Part shown: positions 47,651 through 56,251 of the stretch, piece after piece
Layout: each line of letters begins with the position of its first letter
How positions within the stretch are numbered: position 1 is the stretch's first letter
Virus record (IMG/VR): IMGVR_UViG_3300048088_000530
Location: 1-64,000 of that record
Origin: a virus
Length of the DNA: 64,000 nucleotides
Reading direction: 5' to 3' (one strand)
Translations under genes and position numbers: made by a program
The notes under the pieces: model-generated
The model's input: only the letters and a program-made list of their open reading frames with translations
What the model was told of the DNA's origin: nothing
The model's database searches: none

Positions 47651-50495
47651 TGTCAATCCTTTTAACGTTTTTGACGATAAACATATCTATACCAGAAATC
47701 TTCCATGCTCTGACCAGAAACCACGAGCCAAGCGGCGCGGTTTCTGCAATCGGCTTGCCGTGCTGTTTGTACTTGTCCGGTCGGACGCGGAACCGCATCG
47801 GCGAATCGGTGGAGTCATCGACCATCATCAGATCAATGAACTGCGTATCGCCTTTCATAACTTTACCGCCGCGCTTCTTGATTCGGATGGCTTCGTTCTC
47901 ATCGGCCAAAATCTTTTTGGTCAACTTAGAAATGACCAAGCACTCATCGCGGTCGCCGCACTCCTTCATCTGGATGATGGGGTTGCCGGAAGTGACGCCG
48001 ACCAAGCGCGGATTGCGATAGTACTCGCCCCACTTGGTATGGGCTTCTGCCAAGTCCTGAAACTGAACTTCAGCCTTCGCGAGCGATTCAACGTGCTTCT
48101 GGTACAGCTTCCAGTCCTTTTTCGTGAGCGGACCAAGCGCAATTTGCGCTCGCCATTTCTCACGCGCCTGAATGAATTTGAGCGCCTTGACCGGCCCAAA
48201 GCCTTTTGCGTTTTGAATGCCGCCAATGAGCCGACCATCGGCAACTTTCCAATGCGTTTCGGAAAAGTCAGGATCGATGGGGGTATAGGCCACGCCTTCT
48301 TTCGCCAGTTCTCTAAGAATCGCGATAGTCTGCTCATCATCCTTCGCCGCGCGTAGGCAGGCGGCTGCAAACTCCAGCTTGTGGTAGCGCTTAAGCCAGC
48401 ATGTCCAGTAGGTAACGACAGCATATGATACGGAGTGAGACTTGTTGAACCCCCACGAACCGAACGTGACCATTTCCTGCCAAATTTTCTTTGCTTGGTC
48501 AACCGGTACGCCTTGGGACGTAGCACCTTCAACGAAGTCCTGGCCCATTTTGTTGAAGTACTCTTCACCTTTTCTCCCTGACATAGCCTTGCGGACGGCA
48601 GAAGTTTTGACCCAGTCAAACAGGCCGATTTCCTTCACCACCGACATGATCTGTTCCTGGTACAAGAAGACGCCAAACGTGTCCTTCAGGTACTTCTCCA
48701 GCTGCGGCACATCGTACGTAACCGGCTCTTTCCCTGCCGCGCGCGCGATGTATTTCTGTGCCATGCCAGACGCGAGCGGGCCAGGCCGCGCCAACGCCGT
48801 CAGGTTGTCGATCTTGGAGAACCTATCGACATTAACAGAGCGCGTAACAGACCGGACGGCATCGCCTTCGAATTGGAAGATGCCGCTGACGCGGTCTTCG
48901 TTGATAACCTTGAACACTTCCGGGTCGTCCAGCTTCAGCGAGAACAACTGTTCTGCCGTAACCACGCCAGAGTCTTCGATGATGCCCAGAGTACGAAGCC
49001 CCAGGGCGTCGATCTTCAGCAGGTTCAGATACTCCGAATCCGGCTTGTCGATCTGCGCCACGCCTTCCACGTTGACTGTGCAATAGTCGCTGACCGGGTC
49101 ATTACACACAAGAATGCCCGCTGCATGGACACCGGTGTGAGATGGATGAATCTCAAGATCGCCCATGCACTGCGCGGCTTCGGGAAAGCGGCGCATAAAC
49201 TCCTGGCCAGGCTCCGTGCCGTCGAAGGTATCCTGCAGACCCTTCCCGTAACGCGCGTCACCAGACGAATAGACGATAAGCGCATTCTTGACGTTGGCAG
49301 TTTCACTGTAAGGGACTCCGAACCGTTTGCCAACCTGCGCCATCACGCTGTTAGCTTGCAGAGTGTTAATATTCCCAAGCTTCGCGACGTTTGCCGCACC
49401 GTACTTATTCTGAAGGTACTCGAAAACCAGATGTCGTTTGGTGTCCGTAAAGTCGATGTCGATGTCAGGCAAGTCAGCGCGACTAATGTCAATGAATCGC
49501 TGGAATAGTAGATCGTGCGGGATTGGGTCAACTTCGGTGATACCCAAAAGATAACACACCAGCGACCCTGCCGAAGAGCCGCGAGCGGGACCGACCAGCA
49601 TATGCTCCTTCGCATAGCGAACCAGATCAGACACAACAAGAAAGTATGAATCAAACTTCTTGAGTTGAATCTGCTCGATTTCCATGACAAACCGCGCTTC
49701 ATACTCGTCCGTCCATTCCGAAATATGACCACGCGACAGACGGCTGACCTGCCCTTCGCGCGCCAGTGCCACCAGATCGCCGTCTAAGTGGATAAGCGGC
49801 GCTTTCTGGAGCGATACCCCAGACAGACGCTCAGCGACGCAATGCGTGTTGAATACGGCATTTTCGAACTCGTCGCAAGTCATGAAATGGCACACCTGCG
49901 TCCAAATCTCGACTTCCGATGCTATGTGGCGCATTCCGACAGAGTCACGAACTTCCCAAGCATACGCAAACCGCTCGTGCTTCGGGTGCGGCATGTCGTT
50001 GTAAGATGTGATAACCATCGGCTTGCCGGTACGCCGCGCGAGTTGCACGGCACGGTAGGCGTGCAGATAGGAAGACGGATTGACGTCAACGTAATCGAAT
50101 GCGTCTTCACTGAGATCATGCGCGCCGCCACAGAAGCGAGTAACGCCCCTGGCCTTGATAAAATCAGCATTCGTCAGGCCCTTTTGCGCGACCGCTTTCG
50201 TGGTCAGGTTGTAGAACGCTTTGGTGTCCTCTGCGAGAACCCAGGCAACCGGCTTGAATCCGTCTGGCTCGCCGTCTTCGTCCAGCGTGATCACCGGAAT
50301 CTCTGCGCCGAACATCGGCTTGAGCTCAGCCTTCTTCATCGCCTGTTCCCAGCGACCGTGGCCCCACGTGCCGGCATCCACGAGCGCGGCAGTCGTGCAA
50401 CCTAGTTCCTGCAGACGCGTGACGATTTCCGGGTGCCGTCCGTAGGCGTTGCGGTACGAATAGCCAGACCTTACTCTGAGTTGCGGGATGGCCAT
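47634..50495 (-). CDS. DNA polymerase III alpha-type polymerase
   Basis: 953 aa, shorter than cellular DnaE. The N-terminal PHP domain is recognisable but degenerate: where the family has HVHSEYS and TDHG, here RVRSGYS and VDAG stand, so metal ligands are lost. The palm is intact (GPARGSSAGSLVCYLLGITE, ADLPDIDIDF with catalytic Asps). A Helix-hairpin-helix-like part follows (GGIQNAKGFGPVKALKFI), with a short OB-like end. The start has GGAG seven bases upstream and overlaps the stop of the exonuclease gene. Confidence 0.95.
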   Translation of the reverse strand: MAIPQLRVRSGYSYRNAYGRHPEIVTRLQELGCTTAALVDAGTWGHGRWEQAMKKAELKPMFGAEIPVITLDEDGEPDGFKPVAWVLAEDTKAFYNLTTKAVAQKGLTNADFIKARGVTRFCGGAHDLSEDAFDYVDVNPSSYLHAYRAVQLARRTGKPMVITSYNDMPHPKHERFAYAWEVRDSVGMRHIASEVEIWTQVCHFMTCDEFENAVFNTHCVAERLSGVSLQKAPLIHLDGDLVALAREGQVSRLSRGHISEWTDEYEARFVMEIEQIQLKKFDSYFLVVSDLVRYAKEHMLVGPARGSSAGSLVCYLLGITEVDPIPHDLLFQRFIDISRADLPDIDIDFTDTKRHLVFEYLQNKYGAANVAKLGNINTLQANSVMAQVGKRFGVPYSETANVKNALIVYSSGDARYGKGLQDTFDGTEPGQEFMRRFPEAAQCMGDLEIHPSHTGVHAAGILVCNDPVSDYCTVNVEGVAQIDKPDSEYLNLLKIDALGLRTLGIIEDSGVVTAEQLFSLKLDDPEVFKVINEDRVSGIFQFEGDAVRSVTRSVNVDRFSKIDNLTALARPGPLASGMAQKYIARAAGKEPVTYDVPQLEKYLKDTFGVFLYQEQIMSVVKEIGLFDWVKTSAVRKAMSGRKGEEYFNKMGQDFVEGATSQGVPVDQAKKIWQEMVTFGSWGFNKSHSVSYAVVTYWTCWLKRYHKLEFAAACLRAAKDDEQTIAILRELAKEGVAYTPIDPDFSETHWKVADGRLIGGIQNAKGFGPVKALKFIQAREKWRAQIALGPLTKKDWKLYQKHVESLAKAEVQFQDLAEAHTKWGEYYRNPRLVGVTSGNPIIQMKECGDRDECLVISKLTKKILADENEAIRIKKRGGKVMKGDTQFIDLMMVDDSTDSPMRFRVRPDKYKQHGKPIAETAPLGSWFLVRAWKISGIDMFIVKNVKRIDNEPSA

Positions 50496-51058
50496 CACTT
50501 CACTCCTTTGAACGCTTCATAGACACCTTCTGCTTTGCAGGCTTCGTGCAGCAACTTAACGTCGTCCAATGCCCTGTGCTTCTGGACGTACGGACCACAC
50601 TTCATCGCGTACCAGTCCTGCAGCCGCACCCGTTTTCCGTACATATGGAACGTCTGTTCCACCGTACAGATTTCGATTGCGTCGCCGTTCAGGCCGCGCC
50701 AGCAGATATCGTCCAGCGTCTTTCTGAGGCGTCGAAGGTCGAAGGTGCAAATGCCCTTATCGAATGAGAGGTTGTGCGCGATCCGTCCGCGCGTCGCAGC
50801 GAAGTAGCTGCACAGTTGCGGAATGAAGTGCTCAAATGGCGGCTTGTCTTCCAGATCGGCGTTCGTCAAACCGGTGATTTCGGTGATGATCGCTTCGATC
50901 TGGATGCCAGGGTTGCAGATGAATGACAACTCTTCGTGAATCGTTTCGCCGTCCGTGATTATGCCACCGAATTCGATGGCGCGCGGCTGCTTGTGGAGGT
51001 CTGCGTCAGGATGGAAGGGCAGGCCCGTAGTTTCCCAGTCGAACACGGAGAAGAGCAT
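50495..51058 (-). CDS. DEDDh 3'-5' exonuclease (DnaQ-like)
   Basis: 187 aa. FDWETTGL (Asp7, Glu9), IAHNLSFD and HRALDDVKLL supply the DEDDh catalytic set. It overlaps the polymerase start, so it is the likely editing subunit, replacing the lost PHP activity. The gene order polymerase-exonuclease is unlike cellular dnaE, where the genes are apart. Confidence 0.9.
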   Translation of the reverse strand: MLFSVFDWETTGLPFHPDADLHKQPRAIEFGGIITDGETIHEELSFICNPGIQIEAIITEITGLTNADLEDKPPFEHFIPQLCSYFAATRGRIAHNLSFDKGICTFDLRRLRKTLDDICWRGLNGDAIEICTVEQTFHMYGKRVRLQDWYAMKCGPYVQKHRALDDVKLLHEACKAEGVYEAFKGVK

Positions 51059-51342
51059 CAGTCAACTCCCAGGAAACGGATATTGCGTTTGAGCATACGA
51101 GCGCATCGCGTAGCGTGGCACGATGAGTTCTTGGCGTAGACGGTCGCAGGCGTATCGGCAGCAGGCTGTCCGCGCCAGAGCTTGAGCCAGCGACGGTTGG
51201 CGCGTCGAATGCTTCGGACGCAGATCGGTTTGCCGATAGGATTGCCGTACAGGTTTGGGATAGATACGCGCGAGCCTTCTGCGTATCCGTTTGATTCATT
51301 CCAAGCGCGCCGACGAAGCGCACGTGTTAGACTTTTGGTCAT
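51058..51342 (-). CDS. Small basic protein, 94 aa
   Basis: MTKSLTRALRRRAWNESNGY, Arg-rich throughout, with two late Cys (SSCHATRCARMLKRN). AAAGGAAAGA is upstream and the stop overlaps the exonuclease start. It could bind DNA or ribosomes. Unrecognised. Confidence 0.6.
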   Translation of the reverse strand: MTKSLTRALRRRAWNESNGYAEGSRVSIPNLYGNPIGKPICVRSIRRANRRWLKLWRGQPAADTPATVYAKNSSCHATRCARMLKRNIRFLGVD

Positions 51343-51369
51343 TCTCTTTCCTTTCTGTGGATAACAAAA

Positions 51370-51388
51370 AGCCGCGACTGGCGCGGCT
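51370..51388 (-). terminator. Rho-independent terminator
   Basis: AGCCGCG (51370-51376) and CGCGGCT (51382-51388), five-base loop, followed on minus by TTTTTG. It ends the transcript from 51515-54466 before the replication genes. Confidence 0.8.
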
Positions 51389-51514
51389 CTCTGGGCAAAC
51401 GGGTTACGGCTGAGAGCCAGAGCCGAACCGACAAACGGTGGGTGGCTCTGGCCAGTTCCGTGTGAAGGCGCATCGTACCTTGGCTGTCTTTGAAGTAGAC
51501 GGTACGCGCCTATT

Positions 51515-52039
51515 TTACTGGGCGGAACTGTACGGCAGACGCACGATGAACTTGAGGTCCACGCCGATCAGGTAGCGCGTGTCATAAATGACGTACTTGT
51601 AGCGGCGCGAATCCTTGATTACCGGGTTCGCATGCGACTGCGTGACGACGCGCTGCGCGATCTTGATGTCGAATTCCTGCATGACCAGATCGAACTGCGT
51701 CAGTTCTTCTTCAGTGACGTGCATGCCCAGATGCGACACCGCGCCGAAGCAGCCGGTTTCGTTCGCTTCCTGGCTCACGGTCATCCAGTTGTCGCCTTCC
51801 GTGTAGTCCAGAATTTCGAGTTCCAGCGGCTTGCCGGCACCAGCGTCTGACCCGTTACCGGCCTGGTAGTTGAAGGCCAGGTGCGCGGTGTTCTCGCAGT
51901 CCGACTCGGTAAATACAGAGCCGCGTGCAACGACCGTATCGTGGTGCCAATCGGACAGGCCAAGGCGCGCCAGGAAGTTACGTGCGTTGACGGAATTGGC
52001 GGTGAAGAGTGCAACTTGTTCGATTTTGAATTGCGGCAT
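51515..52039 (-). CDS. VOC-like (glyoxalase-fold) protein
   Basis: 174 aa. It starts MPQFKIEQVALFTANSVNAR, and NTAHLAFNY, ELEILDY and AVSHLGMHVTEEEL reproduce the strand and metal-site pattern of VOC-fold enzymes. The paired repeat layout suggests one bound metal. VOC members do isomerisation, lyase and antibiotic-binding work; which one fits is unknown. Unusual for a phage. Confidence 0.6.
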   Translation of the reverse strand: MPQFKIEQVALFTANSVNARNFLARLGLSDWHHDTVVARGSVFTESDCENTAHLAFNYQAGNGSDAGAGKPLELEILDYTEGDNWMTVSQEANETGCFGAVSHLGMHVTEEELTQFDLVMQEFDIKIAQRVVTQSHANPVIKDSRRYKYVIYDTRYLIGVDLKFIVRLPYSSAQ

Positions 52040-52040
52040 T

Positions 52041-52247
52041 TTAATTTCCATTAACATCGGGTTCCGGGTCTTGCGCGTCTTCGAATTCGACAAGCGCTTT
52101 GCCCAGGTTGAGAATCATAGACGAAGCGGACTGGACGTGCTCTTCACCGTTCATGAACTGAACGAATCGAAGGACGACTTCAGCAGCGGCTTCGTCACCA
52201 AATGCGAGGTCTTCACTAGCCGCGCGCAGTTCGCTTTCCAAAGACAT
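52041..52247 (-). CDS. Acidic helical protein, 68 aa
   Basis: MSLESELRAASEDLAFGDEA, mostly helix, acidic. Immediately followed by the VOC-like gene. GGAG lies upstream of the ATG. Unrecognised. Confidence 0.6.
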   Translation of the reverse strand: MSLESELRAASEDLAFGDEAAAEVVLRFVQFMNGEEHVQSASSMILNLGKALVEFEDAQDPEPDVNGN

Positions 52248-52256
52248 CAGGACTCC

Positions 52257-52511
52257 TTAGCGCTTGGGCGCTTCTTTGTCAGGCCCGTTGAACTTCGAGT
52301 TGTCCACCGTAACAACGGGCACGGTGGACAGGAGTTCGCAGCGCTGCGTGTCGAACCAGCTGGAGTCGCGCAGCTTGCCGTCTGCATCGACGGACGGAAC
52401 CAGCAGCAACTGATCGCAGCCGGTGATGTATTCGACGTGGCCCGTTGCGACGCCGGTGAATCCGGTCACCTTGTCGCGAAGCGTGAAGCCAAGCAATTCT
52501 TTCCCTTTCAT
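52257..52511 (-). CDS. Conserved small phage protein, 84 aa
   Basis: MKGKELLGFTLRDKVTGFTG with GHVEYITGCDQLLL, an SH3-like barrel pattern that I have the impression occurs in many phage genomes as a hypothetical. Role unknown. AAGGAG precedes the ATG. Confidence 0.7.
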   Translation of the reverse strand: MKGKELLGFTLRDKVTGFTGVATGHVEYITGCDQLLLVPSVDADGKLRDSSWFDTQRCELLSTVPVVTVDNSKFNGPDKEAPKR

Positions 52512-52521
52512 TTACTTCTCC

Positions 52522-52830
52522 TTAAAGGTAAACCACTTGCAGACCAAGCATGACTGCAATGTTAAATTCCCAATTCGCGCCCTTGCTCGCTTGCCAGCCA
52601 GGAAGCATCCAGATTTGTGTGCAGTCCGGGATTTCCTTAACGCAGCGCCGCATGTAGTAGCGCCAGATTTCATCCTTGTCGGTCATCGACTCCGGGTGCG
52701 GCGGAACGTCCTGCGGATTGAAATAGGCAAGGCCGCTCGAAAACAGATTTGCCGCCACCTTGTCGAATGCCGGTTTATTCCCTTCCGGCAGACCGGAAAC
52801 CGGACCGCTGATGTATATTTTCACTGGCAT
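52522..52830 (-). CDS. DUF4406-type (nucleoside deoxyribosyltransferase-like) protein
   Basis: 102 aa. KIYISGPVSGLPEGNKPAFD, a middle MRRCVKEIPDCTQIWMLPGW and ASKGANWEFNIAVMLGLQVV match DUF4406, a relative of nucleoside 2-deoxyribosyltransferases. Such proteins handle nucleosides or NAD-like compounds. The start is MPVKIY with GGAG nine bases upstream. Confidence 0.8.
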   Translation of the reverse strand: MPVKIYISGPVSGLPEGNKPAFDKVAANLFSSGLAYFNPQDVPPHPESMTDKDEIWRYYMRRCVKEIPDCTQIWMLPGWQASKGANWEFNIAVMLGLQVVYL

Positions 52831-52843
52831 CGCGGATCGCTCC

Positions 52844-53524
52844 TTACTTACCAAACGGTATATCGCAACCGGACAGGTATAGATAGTTGCCCTGGGTGAG
52901 AAGTCCGCTGATCAACTCAGCGACGGCTTCAGGCGGTGTTTCAAGGCCGTGCATCAACGCCTTGCGCTGGTACTCCTTCGCGAATTCCGGCGACCAGCCG
53001 CGCACCTTGCAAACATTGTCCTCGATGGCCTTGGACATGCCGGTGCCCGCCAGTTTGTTCGGTGAGACGCTGAAGACGGTGATGCCGTACTTCGGCGTCA
53101 ACTCGTGCGCCATCTGCTTGCTGATCATCAACGCTGCGGCCTTCGATGCATTGTAGCTCAGGCTGGAAGTCATCGGGATATGACTCGCATTGGATACAAT
53201 GTTGATGACACAGCCTTTCGACTTCCGCAAGTGAGGGAGCAACGCCTGTGTCATCTTCACAAACGAGAAGGCGTTGACATCCATCAAGCCGAAAAAATCA
53301 TCTTCTCCGACTTCTTCGAACCAGCGGTTGTCGTTGATACCGGCGCAGTTGATCAGCGCGTCCAGCGTGCCGATTTCGTTCAGCCACTGCGACGGATTGC
53401 GAACGTCGTCGCCGTTCAGCTGGTCATACTCGTACACGAAGTGGCCAGCGTCACGAAGGGCGGCGCAGATTGCCGCGCCCAGGCCGGTGGACGAACCGGT
53501 CACAAGAATGTGCTTGATGGACAT
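52844..53524 (-). CDS. Short-chain dehydrogenase/reductase
   Basis: 226 aa. Cofactor motif TGSSTGLG (9-16), NCAG (59-62), catalytic Ser near 111, and YNASK (Tyr124, Lys128). An NAD(P)-dependent oxidoreductase; the substrate is unknown. It starts on the stop of the HAD/MazG-like gene (TAAATG). A metabolic enzyme of host origin by appearance. Confidence 0.9.
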   Translation of the reverse strand: MSIKHILVTGSSTGLGAAICAALRDAGHFVYEYDQLNGDDVRNPSQWLNEIGTLDALINCAGINDNRWFEEVGEDDFFGLMDVNAFSFVKMTQALLPHLRKSKGCVINIVSNASHIPMTSSLSYNASKAAALMISKQMAHELTPKYGITVFSVSPNKLAGTGMSKAIEDNVCKVRGWSPEFAKEYQRKALMHGLETPPEAVAELISGLLTQGNYLYLSGCDIPFGK

Positions 53525-54466
53525 TTAGTCTTCGCTCCACTGGTCGCGAACTTCGATGTTGTGCTCAGTCGCGAGCGCTTCGACCATGGCAGCGTACACG
53601 GCCAGATCGTGGATCGAGTCGGCATGGCGCAGATCGCTCTTGACGAAGCGCGTCAGCTTGACGATCATCAATTCAAACAGGTGATACGCGTGGTGGTCTT
53701 CCGCTTCGCGCAGCGTAACGCCGTGCGGGAATAGCGCCTTCATCACCGCGCCGACCATCACGGCGTTGTCCTTGTAACCGGCGTTGCGCTCGCGGTACGT
53801 CGCTGCGGCCTGGTCCAGAATGTCTGCCGCGCTGAGCAGCTTGGCGCGCGTCGCGACGTTTGCCGGGTTGAACGGTTGCTTGTTCTGGCTCGCGAGCGTG
53901 GCCAGGTGGGCTTCGCGCAGTTGATCCAGGGTAACGGGTGCGCCGTCGATCCGCGTCCCAGTCTGGGCCGTTTCCTGCACCAAGCCGTTCTCGTTGAGCA
54001 GGCCGACCTGCACGCCCTTCGACCGGTACATGTCGATGATGTCCTGGCGGTCGTCGTAAGCCATCACCAGATTCTTGCCGGTCTGCTCGACGTACTTGTT
54101 GATGTACGACAAGAATTCCGTCTTCACTTCGACGGCGCTGCGTGCGTCGTCGTCCTTGCGCATCAGGATGATGAAATCCTTCGTCGGCTCGATGCTGAAG
54201 TGGCGCTTGATCCAGCCAGCGGTGAGCTCAGCGACCTTGAACGGGCGCGCGGTGCAGAACGCGATGAAGTCGCCGTTGGCGATGTGACCGGTGAGCAGCT
54301 GGCTGCCGACTTCCAACGGCGGATCGTCGCCGCAACCGGCGTGGTAGAAGTCGAATTGCAGCGGCTGGTCTGCGTCAGCCGGAATACGCGAACGCCTCCA
54401 GCGGTCGTCGCTGATACAGCCGTCGATATCGAAGATCACCACGTTGTCGTTGAGTTCACGAGTCAT
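53525..54466 (-). CDS. HAD phosphatase fused to a MazG-like (DUF6378-type) domain
   Basis: 313 aa. Residues 8-160: DIDGC (13-17) and later DDR, the HAD acid-phosphatase/nucleotidase layout, with PFKVAELTAGWIKRHF. Residues 205-300 (ADILDQAAATYRERNAGYKD, HHAYHLFELMIVKLTRFVKS, DSIHDLAVYAAMVEAL) form the four-helix DUF6378/MazG-like domain. One chain thus joins a phosphatase with a nucleotide-pyrophosphohydrolase-like fold, which suggests nucleotide clean-up. Confidence 0.8.
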   Translation of the reverse strand: MTRELNDNVVIFDIDGCISDDRWRRSRIPADADQPLQFDFYHAGCGDDPPLEVGSQLLTGHIANGDFIAFCTARPFKVAELTAGWIKRHFSIEPTKDFIILMRKDDDARSAVEVKTEFLSYINKYVEQTGKNLVMAYDDRQDIIDMYRSKGVQVGLLNENGLVQETAQTGTRIDGAPVTLDQLREAHLATLASQNKQPFNPANVATRAKLLSAADILDQAAATYRERNAGYKDNAVMVGAVMKALFPHGVTLREAEDHHAYHLFELMIVKLTRFVKSDLRHADSIHDLAVYAAMVEALATEHNIEVRDQWSED

Positions 54467-54504
54467 TTCTGATTCCTTTCTTGAAAGAGGTTGATATTCT
54501 ACGC

Positions 54505-55257
54505 TTAGTAGGTGTAGTTCAAAGTCAGCATGTGCGCGCCCTTAACACCGGACGGCGATTGCCAATCTTGAACACCAGTCTGTGACTGGCGCGCGAAGAT
54601 GTACGTGTACCGGACACTGAACGGACCCTTGGAAACGCTCGCGCCGACGACCGCGCCAACGTGCAGCTTCGGTTCGGTGGTCAGGTTGTGGACGGTGCCA
54701 ATCGGGCCAAGCTTGCCGGTGCCGTCATTGGACGTAACGGTGGCGTGCGTAACCCAGGTGTCGCGATACAGGGCCGGTCCTGCTTCGACGCCGACCGTCC
54801 AGCCGTTACGCAGCTGCCAGTACGGCTCCAGCGTAAGAGCGAATGCCTGGATGCGTCCGAACGACTCGAAATCACTCATCTGGCCGCACGTATGGTTGAT
54901 GCAGGCCTTTGCCTTCGGATCGTATCCGCCGACCTTTCCGACCATGGTGAAATCGCTTGCGTCTTGCGGCGAAGAAGCGGACCAGTTGACGCCGCCGAAG
55001 TTGAGATAATCCGCGTGGATGCGCAGGCCAGGAACGAACGACATGGCCTTTGCGTCGATGACGGTCGATACGACGCCGACCCGGAACGCGAAGGCATTGA
55101 CCGGCGCGCTGTACTTGAAACCCGGACTGTAATAGATGCCCGGACCTTCGCGCGTGTACGATGACACGCCAAAACCGGCTTCGATACTGAACCACGATTC
55201 AGCGTGCGCGCCTACAGAGGCGAACGCAAGGGCGGCAACAACGGCGACTTTCTTCAT
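54505..55257 (-). CDS. Phage-encoded outer-membrane beta-barrel protein
   Basis: 250 aa. A signal peptide with an AHA|E cleavage site near residue 19 is followed by alternating polar/hydrophobic strands (WFSIEAGFGVSSYTREGP, LRIHADYLNFGGVNWSA, GPFSVRYTYIFARQSQ) and a C-terminal strand ending LNYTY, the signal for BAM insertion. It should sit in the host outer membrane. Two Cys are in a loop (ACINHTCGQ). Proteins like this block rival phages or change envelope properties. Confidence 0.8.
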   Translation of the reverse strand: MKKVAVVAALAFASVGAHAESWFSIEAGFGVSSYTREGPGIYYSPGFKYSAPVNAFAFRVGVVSTVIDAKAMSFVPGLRIHADYLNFGGVNWSASSPQDASDFTMVGKVGGYDPKAKACINHTCGQMSDFESFGRIQAFALTLEPYWQLRNGWTVGVEAGPALYRDTWVTHATVTSNDGTGKLGPIGTVHNLTTEPKLHVGAVVGASVSKGPFSVRYTYIFARQSQTGVQDWQSPSGVKGAHMLTLNYTY

Positions 55258-55292
55258 GTTCTTTCTGGTCCTTTCTTCTTTTGTTTAAGAGT

Positions 55293-55330
55293 GAGTTAAT
55301 TCTACCGTGCGGTGGTGAACTAACTCACAC
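55293..55330. repeat. 8-bp inverted repeat upstream of the barrel gene
   Basis: GTGAGTTA (55293-55300) and TAACTCAC (55323-55330) after the thyX stop. May be a weak terminator or an operator for the barrel gene. Confidence 0.45.
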
Positions 55331-55339
55331 ACACTGCGC

Positions 55340-56239
55340 TTACATGCTCTTCCCGTCCTTCGCGACCGGATTGGCCTGTGCGAGTTCTTCGCGGCTCCAG
55401 AACGAAATGCGCAGTTCTTCTTTCTGCTTCGTCAGGTCCATCCACGGACGATAGTGCGGGCATTGGTAACGGTCATACGAACTGCCGTTCCAGAAGATGT
55501 CCACGCCAGCAATCTGCCCTGCCTGCTTCTCGCCCATCTCATGGATAGGCGTCGATTCCACGACCGCGCCGCCCCAACGCGGGAAGGCGCACTGCCCGGT
55601 CGCGACGCACGCCACCTGCAGGAGCGGATCGGCCCACGGATGGACGGCGAGAACAGCCGCGCGCATGAGCCGGTACGCTTGCTGGTATTCGCCCTGGGTA
55701 CGTGCGCAGAGCCGGTTCTTGGCCATATCGGACATCGTCCGCAGGTTGAACTTCGCCTTGATCGCCGTCTGCATATTCGACGGCAGAACGGCGCGAGCGT
55801 CTTGGAGCGCGGCACCAGCCTTGATCAGCTGCTGGTAGTGCGCGTTGGCGTCCGCTACGGCATCGTCAAACAAGCTTGCGAGCGAGCACTGGTCAGCCGT
55901 CGATTTATCGTAAGGCGCTTCATCGGAAAGATCGGGCCATGCAAACGCATCCGGCCTTACCGTTTCCGTGACTTCGAGTGCTCGACTCGTTTCTTGCTGA
56001 TAAGCGCCTGTGCGAGTGCGAACGAGTTGGTGCGTGAAATTTTTCGAGACTTCCGTAATCTCAAAGATGTAATCCACAAACTCGAATGGCGACTTGATCG
56101 TGTCGAGCATGTACTTGAAGTGCTCATAGCGCTCTGCGTCCGTCATTTCTTCAGGCGACTTACCGCGCATACGCGTGGTCTTAGTGCCGATGAGAAGGTT
56201 TAGTGCATCCGGTGTATGGCTGATCAGTTTCACTTGCAT
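55340..56239 (-). CDS. thyX: Flavin-dependent thymidylate synthase (ThyX)
   Basis: 299 aa, longer than most ThyX. LVRTRTGAYQQETSR holds the place of the family motif RHRxxSxNxxSxR, with H, S, N and S replaced by T, A, Q and T. DARAVLPSNMQTAIKAKFNL and RTQGEYQQAYRLMRAAV show the rest of the substrate-binding core. It makes dTMP. The last 80 residues add a Cys/Trp-rich part (QCAFPRWGGAVVES). The start follows TAAGGATCG and its first 67 bases are duplicated upstream at 56487-56553. Confidence 0.85.
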   Translation of the reverse strand: MQVKLISHTPDALNLLIGTKTTRMRGKSPEEMTDAERYEHFKYMLDTIKSPFEFVDYIFEITEVSKNFTHQLVRTRTGAYQQETSRALEVTETVRPDAFAWPDLSDEAPYDKSTADQCSLASLFDDAVADANAHYQQLIKAGAALQDARAVLPSNMQTAIKAKFNLRTMSDMAKNRLCARTQGEYQQAYRLMRAAVLAVHPWADPLLQVACVATGQCAFPRWGGAVVESTPIHEMGEKQAGQIAGVDIFWNGSSYDRYQCPHYRPWMDLTKQKEELRISFWSREELAQANPVAKDGKSM

Positions 56240-56251
56240 GTTATGCGATCC

